Below are positions 42,973 through 50,993 of a stretch of DNA of 51,027 bases, one piece after another. The first letter of the stretch is position 1. Every line of letters begins with the position of its first letter. The DNA comes from UBA1381 sp964399965 (lineage in GTDB: Bacteria; Bacillota; Clostridia; UBA1381). The DNA lies in NCBI GenBank assembly GCA_964399965.1, contig CAYNRX010000013.1, positions 1 through 51,027 of the forward strand. The letters run 5' to 3'. Below the pieces are notes generated by a model. That model saw only the letters and a program-made list of their open reading frames with translations. It was not told the DNA's origin and did no database searches. The position numbers were made by a program, and so were the translations under genes.

Positions 42973-43863
42973 ATGTTTAATGGGTATTTAAAGCCGGGGC
43001 CTGGCGTTGACAAGGATGCGCCGAAGAAAAAAGGCATATTTTTATATTTTGAGATATTTTTTCGCAAATTTGCGCGTATCGTGCAAGCCAACATGTTGTA
43101 TATCGCAGCCAGTTTGCCGTGGATAGTGCTTTTGTACTTTTTTGGTTCGATCGTGACATACGATGCTGCGCATTCACTGGTAGAGGGCGTGAATATGGCC
43201 GGCGACAATCTTTCCGCCGGAGAGGTCGAAGGTATGATGCAGCTGCTTCTGCGGTTTTTGTTTTTGATAATGGTGATAACGCTGCTGGGGTCGGGCCCTG
43301 CATCGGCGGGATATGCGTATCTGACGCGCTGTTTTACCAGAGAGCAACATGCCTGGATATGGAGCGATTTCAAGGATAAGTTCAAGGAGAATTTTAAACA
43401 GTCGATGATAGTGGTCGTAATAGACGCGGTAGTCATCGTTTTGGCTGCGAATGCTATCATGTTTTACGTTGGCATGTATACAGAGACGCTGGAGTTTATG
43501 TGGATGCTCGTCTGCTATATCCTGATCCTGGGGCTTTTAATATTCAGCTGGGCGCATTTTTACATTTATCAGATAATGGTGACCTTTAAATGCACTTTCG
43601 GACAGCTTTACAAGAACGCTTTCATTATGGCTCTGGGGAAAATGCCTATGAACCTGCTTCTGACGGTAATAATGTTCGTTGTGAATGTGCTGCTTTACGG
43701 TCTTTTGAATCCGCTGATAGCATTTATTGCAAGCTTTGTGATCGGCTATTCGATAACGCGGTTCCCGGTCGAGTTTTACGCTTCGAGGAGCATCGATAAA
43801 ATAATAGACGCCATGCCGAAAAATCCCCAGCCGAAGTATTTTGACGACGAGGAGGAGTTTTAA
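42973..43863 (+). CDS. YesL-like membrane protein (DUF624)
   Basis: A 296-residue protein with a long cytoplasmic N-terminus and about five transmembrane helices. It has the DUF624 pattern: FRKFARIVQANMLYIAASLPWI near the start, GSGPASAGYAYLTRCFTREQHAWIWSDF in the middle and YSITRFPVEFYASRSIDKI at the end. Function unknown; in Bacillus relatives sit beside sugar uptake genes. Start at 42973, eight bases after AAGGAG. mnmG begins at the base after its stop. Confidence 0.85.
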   Translation: MFNGYLKPGPGVDKDAPKKKGIFLYFEIFFRKFARIVQANMLYIAASLPWIVLLYFFGSIVTYDAAHSLVEGVNMAGDNLSAGEVEGMMQLLLRFLFLIMVITLLGSGPASAGYAYLTRCFTREQHAWIWSDFKDKFKENFKQSMIVVVIDAVVIVLAANAIMFYVGMYTETLEFMWMLVCYILILGLLIFSWAHFYIYQIMVTFKCTFGQLYKNAFIMALGKMPMNLLLTVIMFVVNVLLYGLLNPLIAFIASFVIGYSITRFPVEFYASRSIDKIIDAMPKNPQPKYFDDEEEF

Positions 43864-45729
43864 ATGCAGCTTTCTTCGTGGGACGTGGCGGTTATAGGCG
43901 GCGGACATGCCGGCTGTGAGGCAGCGCTGGCCTCGGCAAGATTGGGAATGAGGACGCTGCTGTTTTCCATAAGCCTGGATGCGGTAGGAAACCTCCCCTG
44001 CAACCCATCTATCGGCGGCACCGCCAAGGGGCATCTTGTACGCGAGATAGACGCTCTCGGAGGTGAAATGGGAAAGGCGGCCGATGCGACGTTTATCCAG
44101 TCGAAAATGCTAAACCGCGGCAAAGGCCCCGCCGTTCATTCGTTAAGATGCCAAATAGACCGGAAACGGTATCATATGGAAATGAAGCGGCGGCTTGAGC
44201 AGCAGGAAAATTTACAGATAAAGCAGGCGGAGATAGTAAAAATAAACACCGATGAAAAAGGGAAAGTCACCGGTGTAGTTACCCAGACGGGAGCGGAGTA
44301 CGGTGCAAGAGCGGTGATTATTGCCACCGGGACGTATTTGAGAGGGAAGATCCTCATAGGCGACTATGAACGCGAATCCGGCCCCGATGGCATGTTCCCG
44401 GCCAACGCTCTTTCGGAAAATCTGAAGGAGCTGGGCATATCGCTTTTGCGTTTTAAGACCGGTACCCCTGCCAGGATCCATGCCCGCACTCTGCGTTATA
44501 AGGAAATGAAGCGGGAGGATGGCGATGAGAGGATCGTCCCGTTCTCGTTTGAGACAATAGATGCCGGGAAAAATCTTGCTCCCTGTTGGCTTACCTACAC
44601 GAACGAAACAACCCATAAGATAATAATGGATAATTTGAACCGTGCCCCGCTGTATTCCGGCCGCGTGGAGGGTGTCGGTGCAAGATACTGCCCGTCGATA
44701 GAGGATAAAGTCGTACGGTTTGCCGACAAGCCGCGCCATCAGATATTCATTGAACCGATGGGGCTGGATACCGAGGAGATGTATGCACAGGGGATAAGCA
44801 CCAGCCTGCCGGAGGATGTGCAGGTAGAAATGCTTAAAAGCATACGCGGCTTGGAGGATGTGGAGATAATGCGTCCGGCATACGCGATCGAATACGATTG
44901 CTGCGATCCGACCCAGCTCTATCCAACGCTGGAATTTAAGCGTATAGAAAACCTGTATGGTGCGGGACAATTCAATGGCACAAGCGGTTATGAGGAGGCG
45001 GCGGCTCAAGGATTGGTGGCAGGCATAAACGCTGCCTTGAAGCTGGCGGGAAGGGAACCGCTTACATTGAGCCGTATAGATGGGTATATCGGTACGCTGA
45101 TCGATGATCTGGTGACAAAGGGCACAAACGAGCCGTACCGTATGATGACTTCGCGTTCGGAATACCGCCTGTTGCTGCGGCAGGATAACGCTGACGAACG
45201 GCTGACGCCGATAGGTCATAGGATAGGACTGATAAGTGAGGAGCGGTATCGGAGCTTTTTGCATAAGCAGGAGCAGATACACCGGGAAATAAAACGTATA
45301 TCCGAGCTTACGGTTTCGCCGAAAGCGGCTAACGACCTTCTGGAAAAATACGGTTCTACGCCGATAAAAACGGGAGTGAAGCTTTCTGAGCTGCTAAAGC
45401 GTCCGGAGCTTGATTATAACAAAACGGCTCCCATAGACCGGGACAGGCCGTCTCTTGCGGAAGACGTCTGTGAGCAGGTGGAGATACGGCTTAAATATGA
45501 CGGCTATATCAAAAGGCAGAAGCAGCAGGTGGAACAGTTTGTGAAGATGGAATCAAGGCTTTTACCGGAGGATATAGATTACAACGAGGTATATGGGCTG
45601 CGCATAGAAGCGCGGCAAAAGCTGGAAAAGATACGCCCGCAATCGTTGGGACAGGCGTCGAGGATATCCGGCGTATCACCGGCGGATATTTCGGTGCTTA
45701 TAATCTGGCTTGAAGCCCATGGCAAATGA
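43864..45729 (+). CDS. mnmG: tRNA uridine-5-carboxymethylaminomethyl modification enzyme MnmG
   Basis: A 621-residue FAD enzyme. GGGHAGCEAALASARLG (12-28) is the dinucleotide-binding fold; CNPSIGGTAKGHLVREIDALGG, ATGTYLRGKILIGD and GQFNGTSGYEEAAAQGLVAG are diagnostic. With MnmE it modifies the wobble uridine of several tRNAs. Complete in length. Unusually it is not followed by rsmG or preceded by mnmE here; it is coupled to the YesL-like gene instead. Confidence 0.97.
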   Translation: MQLSSWDVAVIGGGHAGCEAALASARLGMRTLLFSISLDAVGNLPCNPSIGGTAKGHLVREIDALGGEMGKAADATFIQSKMLNRGKGPAVHSLRCQIDRKRYHMEMKRRLEQQENLQIKQAEIVKINTDEKGKVTGVVTQTGAEYGARAVIIATGTYLRGKILIGDYERESGPDGMFPANALSENLKELGISLLRFKTGTPARIHARTLRYKEMKREDGDERIVPFSFETIDAGKNLAPCWLTYTNETTHKIIMDNLNRAPLYSGRVEGVGARYCPSIEDKVVRFADKPRHQIFIEPMGLDTEEMYAQGISTSLPEDVQVEMLKSIRGLEDVEIMRPAYAIEYDCCDPTQLYPTLEFKRIENLYGAGQFNGTSGYEEAAAQGLVAGINAALKLAGREPLTLSRIDGYIGTLIDDLVTKGTNEPYRMMTSRSEYRLLLRQDNADERLTPIGHRIGLISEERYRSFLHKQEQIHREIKRISELTVSPKAANDLLEKYGSTPIKTGVKLSELLKRPELDYNKTAPIDRDRPSLAEDVCEQVEIRLKYDGYIKRQKQQVEQFVKMESRLLPEDIDYNEVYGLRIEARQKLEKIRPQSLGQASRISGVSPADISVLIIWLEAHGK

Positions 45730-45773
45730 GACTTACGATACTTTAGAAGAAGAAAGGAAGATGAGCGGAGATC

Positions 45774-47141
45774 ATGGTAGATGAGAAAAAAGAATATATG
45801 TTCCAGCAGATGCCTATACCGCGGGCGGTTATGACGCTGGCGGTGCCGACCATTTTGAGTTCGCTGGTAATGATGCTCTACAATTTGGCCGATACATATT
45901 TTGTAGGGATGCTCAACGATCCTATACAAAACGCTGCCGTTACATTGGCGGCGCCGGTGCTGCTGGCATTTAACGCGATAAATAACCTGTTTGGCGTCGG
46001 CAGCTCGAGTATGATGAGCCGCAGTATGGGTTATAAAGACTATGATACTGTAGCCCGCAGCAGTGCGTTTGGGTTTTACTGTTCGCTTTTGAGCGGGATA
46101 CTGTTTTCGGTGGCCTTCTTTGCTTTTGAGCCCTGGTTTTTGGATATACTGGGAACGGCAGAGGAAAATGTTGCCGCGACTACCGCCTATCTTAAGTGGA
46201 CGGTGGTTTTCGGCGCCGCTCCTTCGATATTGAACGTGGTAATGGCTTATCTTGTGCGTTCGGAGGGATCAACGTTCCATGCCAGTATCGGTACGATGAG
46301 CGGCTGTATTTTAAATATTATTCTGGACCCCATATTTATCCTGCCTTGGGGCTTGAATATGGGAGCTGAAGGAGCGGGACTTGCGACATTTATATCAAAC
46401 TGTGTTGCCTGTCTGTATTTTTTCGTTCTGATATTCGTGCGCAGGAAAAAGACGTTGGTATGTGTGAATCCGAAGATGTTCGGTTTCCGTAAAAAAATAG
46501 TGCTGGGCGTATGTGGTGTGGGAATACCGGCTTCGATACAGAATATATTGAATGTGACTGGCATGACGATACTGAACAATTTCACAGCCGCTTTCGGTTC
46601 GGATGCAGTGGCGGCGATGGGCATAGCACAGAAGATCAACATGGTGCCGCTTTATGTATCACAGGGATTTTCGCAAGGGATAATGCCCTTGATAAGCTAC
46701 AATTACGCCAGCGGCGATGTAAAGCGAATGAAACATGCTGTGAGATTTTCGGCGATAAATTCTGTAGGATTCATGGCGACTGTGGCTGTTCTGTTCTTTG
46801 TGATATCGCCAAGCCTTATCCGTATGTTTATGGATAATGAAATAATAATTGCCTATGGTTCACGGTTCTTAAGAGCAATGTGTATTTCGCTGCCGTTTTT
46901 GTGCATGGACTTTCTGGCAGTGGGAGTTTTCCAGGCCTGTGGTATGGGGCAGAAATCTTTCATTTTCGCGATACTGAGAAAAGTGGTGCTGGAGATACCG
47001 GCGTTGTATGTGCTTAATATTGTGATGCCGCTTTTCGGTCTGGCATATTCGCAGACAGTTACAGAGATAGTAATGGCGGCGGCAGCGGTGATAATGCTGC
47101 TTAGGATATTTAAGACTATAGAAGCTAAATTTTCCGCTTAG
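45774..47141 (+). CDS. MATE family efflux transporter
   Basis: A 455-residue membrane protein with twelve predicted helices in two homologous halves. The first half has LAVPTILSSLVMMLYNLADTYFVG and the second GIPASIQNILNVTGMTILNNFTAAFG, typical of the clostridial MATE group. It exchanges Na+ or H+ for cationic drugs or other organic compounds; the substrate cannot be inferred. It lies 44 bp after mnmG and ends in its own terminator. Confidence 0.92.
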   Translation: MVDEKKEYMFQQMPIPRAVMTLAVPTILSSLVMMLYNLADTYFVGMLNDPIQNAAVTLAAPVLLAFNAINNLFGVGSSSMMSRSMGYKDYDTVARSSAFGFYCSLLSGILFSVAFFAFEPWFLDILGTAEENVAATTAYLKWTVVFGAAPSILNVVMAYLVRSEGSTFHASIGTMSGCILNIILDPIFILPWGLNMGAEGAGLATFISNCVACLYFFVLIFVRRKKTLVCVNPKMFGFRKKIVLGVCGVGIPASIQNILNVTGMTILNNFTAAFGSDAVAAMGIAQKINMVPLYVSQGFSQGIMPLISYNYASGDVKRMKHAVRFSAINSVGFMATVAVLFFVISPSLIRMFMDNEIIIAYGSRFLRAMCISLPFLCMDFLAVGVFQACGMGQKSFIFAILRKVVLEIPALYVLNIVMPLFGLAYSQTVTEIVMAAAAVIMLLRIFKTIEAKFSA

Positions 47142-47142
47142 G

Positions 47143-47184
47143 AAAACAGCTCCTGCCTCGCAAGCGATGGTAGGAGCTGTTTTT
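47143..47184. terminator. bidirectional terminator
   Basis: AAAACAGCTCCT (47143-47154) pairs exactly with AGGAGCTGTTTT (47172-47183). A and T tracts on the two sides serve the converging MATE and hydrolase genes. Confidence 0.87.
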
Positions 47185-47188
47185 GTGT

Positions 47189-48013
47189 TTATAAGTAAAA
47201 ATCATGGTTGCCTATTGTCTTGTAGAATACGCGGTTTTGCGATATCCAATTGCTTTGGGCAATACGGGGGTTAAAGAAAAACAGGCATTCGCCGATAACG
47301 TTCGTGCCGCGCAGAGCAGTCTTAGCAGCACGCACCGATTCTGCGGACGGGGTGTTGTATATCGTCCCGTTTAATACCGGTTCATATTGCACGCCATGCT
47401 TGCGGTCAAATATTACACCGTAGATGGTGTCGGGGTAAAGCTCGCTTGCGACGCGGTTTAATATAACGTTGCCGACAGCGACCTTGCCCTCAAAGCTTTC
47501 CCCCTGCGCTTCGGCGTGTATTATGCGCGCCATCCAGTAAAGCTCGTCTTCGGTAAATGTGTGATCGATAAGGTTTTTATCGACAGATATACCGTCTTTG
47601 GTTATGATGACCGATCGCAGATCCTCCGCCCATTCAACATTGGCGTCCATGTGCTCGGATACGAAACGTACCGGCAGGAAGGTGCGGTCGTTCGTTATTT
47701 CGGCAGCGACATCGAGAGTGTAATTCTTGCCGTTCACCACAGCAGAGTTGCTGCCTATCTCAAGAATGATATCCGTATCGCCGCTTATTGTAACAAGACG
47801 GTTTTCGCCGTCCCAATCCACAGAATCAGCGCCGAGGGCTTCGGCAACGAAGCGTATGGGAACGAGCGTACGGTCATTTTTTATGTACGGAGCGGCGTCT
47901 GTTTTTATGTAGCTGCCGTTTACCTGTATGTCGATATCTCCCAAGGCAGAGACCGCATATGATGTGCAGGTAAGCAGGCCGGCGGCGAATAGTAATGTAA
48001 GTATTTTTTTCAT
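47189..48013 (-). CDS. SleB-like cell wall hydrolase with N-terminal stalk domain
   Basis: A 274-residue secreted protein. A signal peptide (about 1-24) is followed by two copies of a copper-amine-oxidase-N-like stalk motif (NDRTLVPIRFVAEALGA, NDRTFLPVRFVSEHMDA), then a Hydrolase_2 (SleB catalytic) domain with ARIIHAEAQGESFEGKVAVGNVILNRV, including the catalytic Glu. SleB enzymes cut spore cortex peptidoglycan during germination; the stalk may bind the wall. I start at 48013, eight bases after AAAGGA; a GTG two codons earlier is less suitable. Confidence 0.87.
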   Translation of the reverse strand: MKKILTLLFAAGLLTCTSYAVSALGDIDIQVNGSYIKTDAAPYIKNDRTLVPIRFVAEALGADSVDWDGENRLVTISGDTDIILEIGSNSAVVNGKNYTLDVAAEITNDRTFLPVRFVSEHMDANVEWAEDLRSVIITKDGISVDKNLIDHTFTEDELYWMARIIHAEAQGESFEGKVAVGNVILNRVASELYPDTIYGVIFDRKHGVQYEPVLNGTIYNTPSAESVRAAKTALRGTNVIGECLFFFNPRIAQSNWISQNRVFYKTIGNHDFYL

Positions 48014-48158
48014 CTTCACTGTCCTTTCATGCTATGATACAGAATGATCATACCATAACATGAGTACAAATTCAAGCTGAAATATTTCCCGTTTACATAA
48101 TTGCTGCATATTATAAATTACAGAAGAAATTCTGAAATAAAAACAGGAGGTCATTGAA

Positions 48159-48347
48159 ATGGCTGAAAATAATAACGGGATAAAGTGTGTATGCGGCTGT
48201 GTCGGATACGGCTATGTTCCCGTGCAAATAATGGAAAATGTATATTCTCCTGAGGAAGGGCTTATGCGGGGGACAATATTCCCGGAGCTTGATCTGACGA
48301 TAGAGGAATACGGGAAAATATGTAAAACACAGGGAGGGGAAGAATAA
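48159..48347 (+). CDS. cotJA: spore coat associated protein CotJA
   Basis: A 62-residue CotJA-family protein: VGYGYVPVQIMENVYSPEEGLMRGTIFPELD covers the conserved core. It is part of the inner spore coat together with CotJB and CotJC. ACAGGAGG precedes the ATG. Its stop overlaps the cotJB start by one base. Sporulation sigma control (sigma-E in B. subtilis) is expected, but I did not find a convincing match in the 140 bp upstream. Confidence 0.92.
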   Translation: MAENNNGIKCVCGCVGYGYVPVQIMENVYSPEEGLMRGTIFPELDLTIEEYGKICKTQGGEE

Positions 48348-48598
48348 TGGCAAGAGCAGAGGATCTTATGCAGCTGCAAAAATATCATTTTGCTGCTTAT
48401 GATATGATACTGTATCTGGATACTCACCCCGATGACAAGGAAGCATTTGCTATGTTTCGGGAGCTTAGGAATAAATTCTGCCGTGAAAGAGCTGAATTTG
48501 AGAAAAAGTACGGCCCGATAGATCATGACGGAGCGGCGTCTTTTGACACCTTTCGTTGGTTAGAGTCGCCGTGGCCGTGGGAAAAGGAGGCAAATTGA
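48347..48598 (+). CDS. cotJB: spore coat protein CotJB
   Basis: An 83-residue CotJB-family protein with the features LMQLQKYHFAAYDMILYLDTHPDD and DTFRWLESPWPWEKEAN, the latter being the family's conserved C-terminus. It lies within the cotJ operon, overlapping cotJA by one base and one base away from cotJC. Confidence 0.92.
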   Translation: MARAEDLMQLQKYHFAAYDMILYLDTHPDDKEAFAMFRELRNKFCRERAEFEKKYGPIDHDGAASFDTFRWLESPWPWEKEAN

Positions 48599-48599
48599 T

Positions 48600-49217
48600 A
48601 TGTTCCAATACAATAAATTTCTGGAATTTCCGATAAAAATAACAAATCCCAATCCGCGGCTGGCCAATATCGTGATAACGCAGTATGGCGGTCCGAACGG
48701 CGAATTGGGAGCCTCCCTGCGGTATCTGTCACAGCGTTATACCATGCCCGATGATGTTACCAAAGGACTGCTCACTGATATAGGTACTGAGGAGCTGGGG
48801 CATTTGGAAATGGTGGGAACATTGGTCGCTCAGCTGTCAAAGGGTGCTCCGCCCAAGGAGTGGCAGCAGATGGGATCGTGGGAATACTACGCGGACAACG
48901 GAGCATCGGTGTCCCCGCAAAGCAGCCAAGGGTCGCCGTTTACCGCTGCCTCAATAGCGGTAACGGGTGATCCGCTGACAAATTTGTATGAAGATCTGGC
49001 TGCTGAACAGAAAGCACGCGCGGTCTACGACAATATCCTGCGCTTAAGCGACGACCCCGATGTAAACCAGGTAATAAAATTCCTGCGCGAGCGCGAAATA
49101 GTGCATTTCCAGCGTTTCGGTGAAGCGAAACGGAAACTTACAAGTAGGAAAAAAGCCCATAGTTTACGCTGTTTTGCAGCACCAATAAAATACAAGAGTT
49201 ATGATATTGAGCTATAA
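48600..49217 (+). CDS. cotJC: spore coat manganese catalase CotJC, 3' end replaced
   Basis: A 205-residue frame; residues 1-176 are a CotJC manganese catalase: ITQYGGPNGELGASLRYLSQRY, then TDIGTEELGHLEM and LAAEQKARAVY, and EREIVHFQRFGEA supply the di-manganese ligands. After residue 176 (49127) the family similarity stops and 29 Lys/Arg/Cys-rich residues without counterpart follow. CotJC usually ends about 13 residues after this point. All metal ligands precede the change, so the enzyme may still work. The replacement coincides with the start of the mobile region on the right. Confidence 0.88.
   Translation: MFQYNKFLEFPIKITNPNPRLANIVITQYGGPNGELGASLRYLSQRYTMPDDVTKGLLTDIGTEELGHLEMVGTLVAQLSKGAPPKEWQQMGSWEYYADNGASVSPQSSQGSPFTAASIAVTGDPLTNLYEDLAAEQKARAVYDNILRLSDDPDVNQVIKFLREREIVHFQRFGEAKRKLTSRKKAHSLRCFAAPIKYKSYDIEL
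49113..49132. repeat. inverted repeat at the cotJC/element junction
   Basis: CGTTTCG (49113-49119) and CGAAACG (49126-49132) pair around GTGAAG, exactly where the cotJC homology ends. It could be the core recognition site of a tyrosine recombinase, or a coincidence. Confidence 0.45.
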
Positions 49218-49248
49218 AAGGTATTGCTTTAACTGCAATGCCTTTTTT
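49216..49248 (+). terminator. intrinsic terminator after altered cotJC
   Basis: AAAAGGTATTGC pairs with GCAATGCCTTTT (one G-T pair) around TTTAACT, followed by TT. It overlaps the stop codon of the cotJC frame and belongs to the inserted sequence. Confidence 0.75.
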
Positions 49249-49283
49249 CTTATGACAAATTTTATGCGAAAGGATTTTCATAA

Positions 49284-49466
49284 ATGAACAGGAAAAAATC
49301 AAAACAGCTATGCCCGACCTGCAAGACCGGGCAGGACACATATTTACTGGACAGCCGCAACCCGTTTTGTCCGCACTTACATTGCTATAACGGAAAAACC
49401 TGTACGGCATATGTGCCGCTTGAAAATACAGACGGAGGAAATGACAATGATAGCCGCAATAATTAG
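49284..49466 (+). CDS. small cysteine-rich protein of the mobile element
   Basis: A 60-residue protein with CPTCKTG, then CPHLHC and KTC, a set of five cysteines and two histidines that could bind zinc. GAAAGGA lies nine bases before the ATG. Its 3' end overlaps the DUF3789-like gene in another frame. I do not know a function; similar small proteins accompany the replication gene of such elements. Confidence 0.65.
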   Translation: MNRKKSKQLCPTCKTGQDTYLLDSRNPFCPHLHCYNGKTCTAYVPLENTDGGNDNDSRNN

Positions 49467-49554
49467 CTTTATTGCCGGGAGCGTTTTCGGCATAACGATT
49501 ATGTACGCCTGCATAGCCGCAGGACGCGCGGACAGAGAAAATAATGCAGAGTAA
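49447..49554 (+). CDS. DUF3789-like small membrane peptide
   Basis: A 35-residue peptide made of one membrane helix (IAAIISFIAGSVFGITIMYA) and a short charged tail AGRADRENNAE. This is the pattern of DUF3789, a tiny family found in integrative elements of Clostridia. GGAGG (49434-49438) is eight bases before the ATG at 49447; the ATG at 49441 is too close to it. Function unknown. Confidence 0.7.
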   Translation: MIAAIISFIAGSVFGITIMYACIAAGRADRENNAE

Positions 49555-49588
49555 AAGCGTTGAGATGTAACAGTCTTGACGCTTTTTT
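49553..49588 (+). terminator. intrinsic terminator
   Basis: AAAAGCGT pairs with ACGCTTTT around an 18-nt loop, followed by TT. It starts within the stop codon of the small peptide gene. Confidence 0.6.
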
Positions 49589-49614
49589 CATTTCATCGAA
49601 AGGAGGATTTTTGT

Positions 49615-50499
49615 ATGGCAGTTTTCAGAATAGACAAAACCCGCGACTATACCGTGATGAGCAACCACCATTTACGCAATACCGCGCTGTCGCTAAAGGC
49701 AAAGGGGCTTTTGTCCCTTATGCTGTCCCTGCCGGATAGCTGGGACTACACCACAAAGGGGTTAGCCGCTATTTGCAAAGACGGAATAGACAGCATATGC
49801 AGCACAATCAAGGAGCTTGAACAGCATGGATATATTATCCGAGAGCGCGTCCGAAACGATAAAGGACAGCTTACAACGATTGAATATACCATTTTGGAGC
49901 AGCCTGAAACGGTTTCGCCTGAACAGGAAAAACCTAAACGGGAAAATCCAGTCTTGGATAACCCTGTATTGGATAATCCTGAACAGGGTTTCCCTAAACA
50001 GGAAAACCCCGCGCAATTAAATACTAATATATCAAATACTAAAAAATCAAGTACGAATGTATCAAATACTTATCCTATCAAATCTTATCAAAAAGAGGAA
50101 TCGCCTGCACAATGTGGCGGAGATACGATAGGATATGATGAGATGAGCGCACACCGGGATTTCATCAAAGAGAATATCGAATATGACATATTGGCGGTCA
50201 AGCTGAAACAGGACATTTCCATGCTCGATGAAATTGTCGATCTCCTGACCGAAACGGTATGCACAAAAAAGGACAGCTTAATCATTGCCGGGGACGTTTA
50301 CCCTGCGGCGGTTGTAAAATCAAAACTGCTGAAGCTGGACGCCGGGCATATCGAGTATGTTATCGACTGTATGAAGTCCAACACGACCGACGTCCGCAAC
50401 ATCAAAAAGTATCTGCTTGCGGCGCTGTTCAACGCCCCCTCTACTATTGACAGCTACTATACAGCGCGGGTGAACCACGATTTATACGGCCATGAATAA
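49615..50499 (+). CDS. replication-associated winged-helix protein (DUF6017 type)
   Basis: A 294-residue protein. Residues 1-95 form a winged-helix domain, beginning MAVFRIDKTRDYTVMSNHHL and including LPDSWDYTTKGLAAICKDG, like replication initiators of plasmids and integrative elements. A low-complexity linker with NPVLDNPVLDNPEQGFP and Asn/Ser-rich stretches follows. The C-terminal 110 residues resemble DUF6017, with LTETVCTKKDSLIIAGDVYPA and NIKKYLLAALFNAPSTIDSYY. I set the start at 49615 after AAAGGAGG. It probably helps replicate the excised element. Confidence 0.82.
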   Translation: MAVFRIDKTRDYTVMSNHHLRNTALSLKAKGLLSLMLSLPDSWDYTTKGLAAICKDGIDSICSTIKELEQHGYIIRERVRNDKGQLTTIEYTILEQPETVSPEQEKPKRENPVLDNPVLDNPEQGFPKQENPAQLNTNISNTKKSSTNVSNTYPIKSYQKEESPAQCGGDTIGYDEMSAHRDFIKENIEYDILAVKLKQDISMLDEIVDLLTETVCTKKDSLIIAGDVYPAAVVKSKLLKLDAGHIEYVIDCMKSNTTDVRNIKKYLLAALFNAPSTIDSYYTARVNHDLYGHE

Positions 50500-50519
50500 A
50501 TCCATATACAAACAGTACA

Positions 50520-50541
50520 GGCCGCCTTAATAGGCGGTATT
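50520..50541 (+). terminator. short hairpin after the replication gene
   Basis: GCCGCC and GGCGGT pair around TTAATA, followed by ATTTG. The T tract is poor, so termination would be weak. Confidence 0.4.
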
Positions 50542-50594
50542 TGATTAGAAAAGCGCTTTTTGAAAAATGAATTTTACAGGAGGAAAATTAAAAA

Positions 50595-50993
50595 ATGAAA
50601 ACCAGAAATAAGACAAAATCTGTTTTATCGGCGCTGCTTACAGCGGTTTTACTGCTTGGCAGCGTACCGCAAGTTACCTACGCCGCGCAGGTGAACGAAT
50701 ACACCGATCCGGCAGATAACTGGCTTACGGCGAACGGCAGGACGAATGAGCTCGATATGAACGCCACGACTACCTATGAAACCGGATATTGTACCGTATG
50801 CCAACGGGACACGCTTGGGCTTACTTATCGTGTACCCGAATACACGAAGTCAGGCCAAACGGCATTAAACCGCGGCGTCAAATATTCCGACGGCACATTG
50901 ATTGACGGAAACGGCACGGGCAACTTGGACAATGGCACTCCCGGCATAGACGCTTTCTATACCGGGTATCATTGGAGTGCGACACGTTCATAA
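50595..50993 (+). pseudogene. secreted protein of the mobile element, interrupted by a group II intron
   Basis: The frame encodes 132 residues with a clear signal peptide ending near TYAAQ (about 31) and a mature part containing ETGYCTVCQRD, which suggests a Cys-pair motif. GGAGGA lies before the ATG. The open frame stops soon after a GTGCGAC sequence at 50977, so the last six or so residues are intron-derived and the true gene should continue beyond the intron. It resembles large surface proteins carried by clostridial integrative elements. If the intron splices, the protein would be made intact. Confidence 0.68.

Noticed and set aside
44212..45282. Long open frame (about 356 codons) on the minus strand inside mnmG
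   Set aside because: Shadow frame of a well-conserved gene; no ribosome site, His/Arg/Leu-rich composition and no family likeness. The same holds for the long minus frames inside the GldG-like gene (18565-19524) and yfmH (41538-42800).
48020..48158. Sporulation sigma promoter before cotJA
   Set aside because: CATATTATA resembles a sigma-K -10, but no suitable -35 lies at the right distance, so I did not call it.
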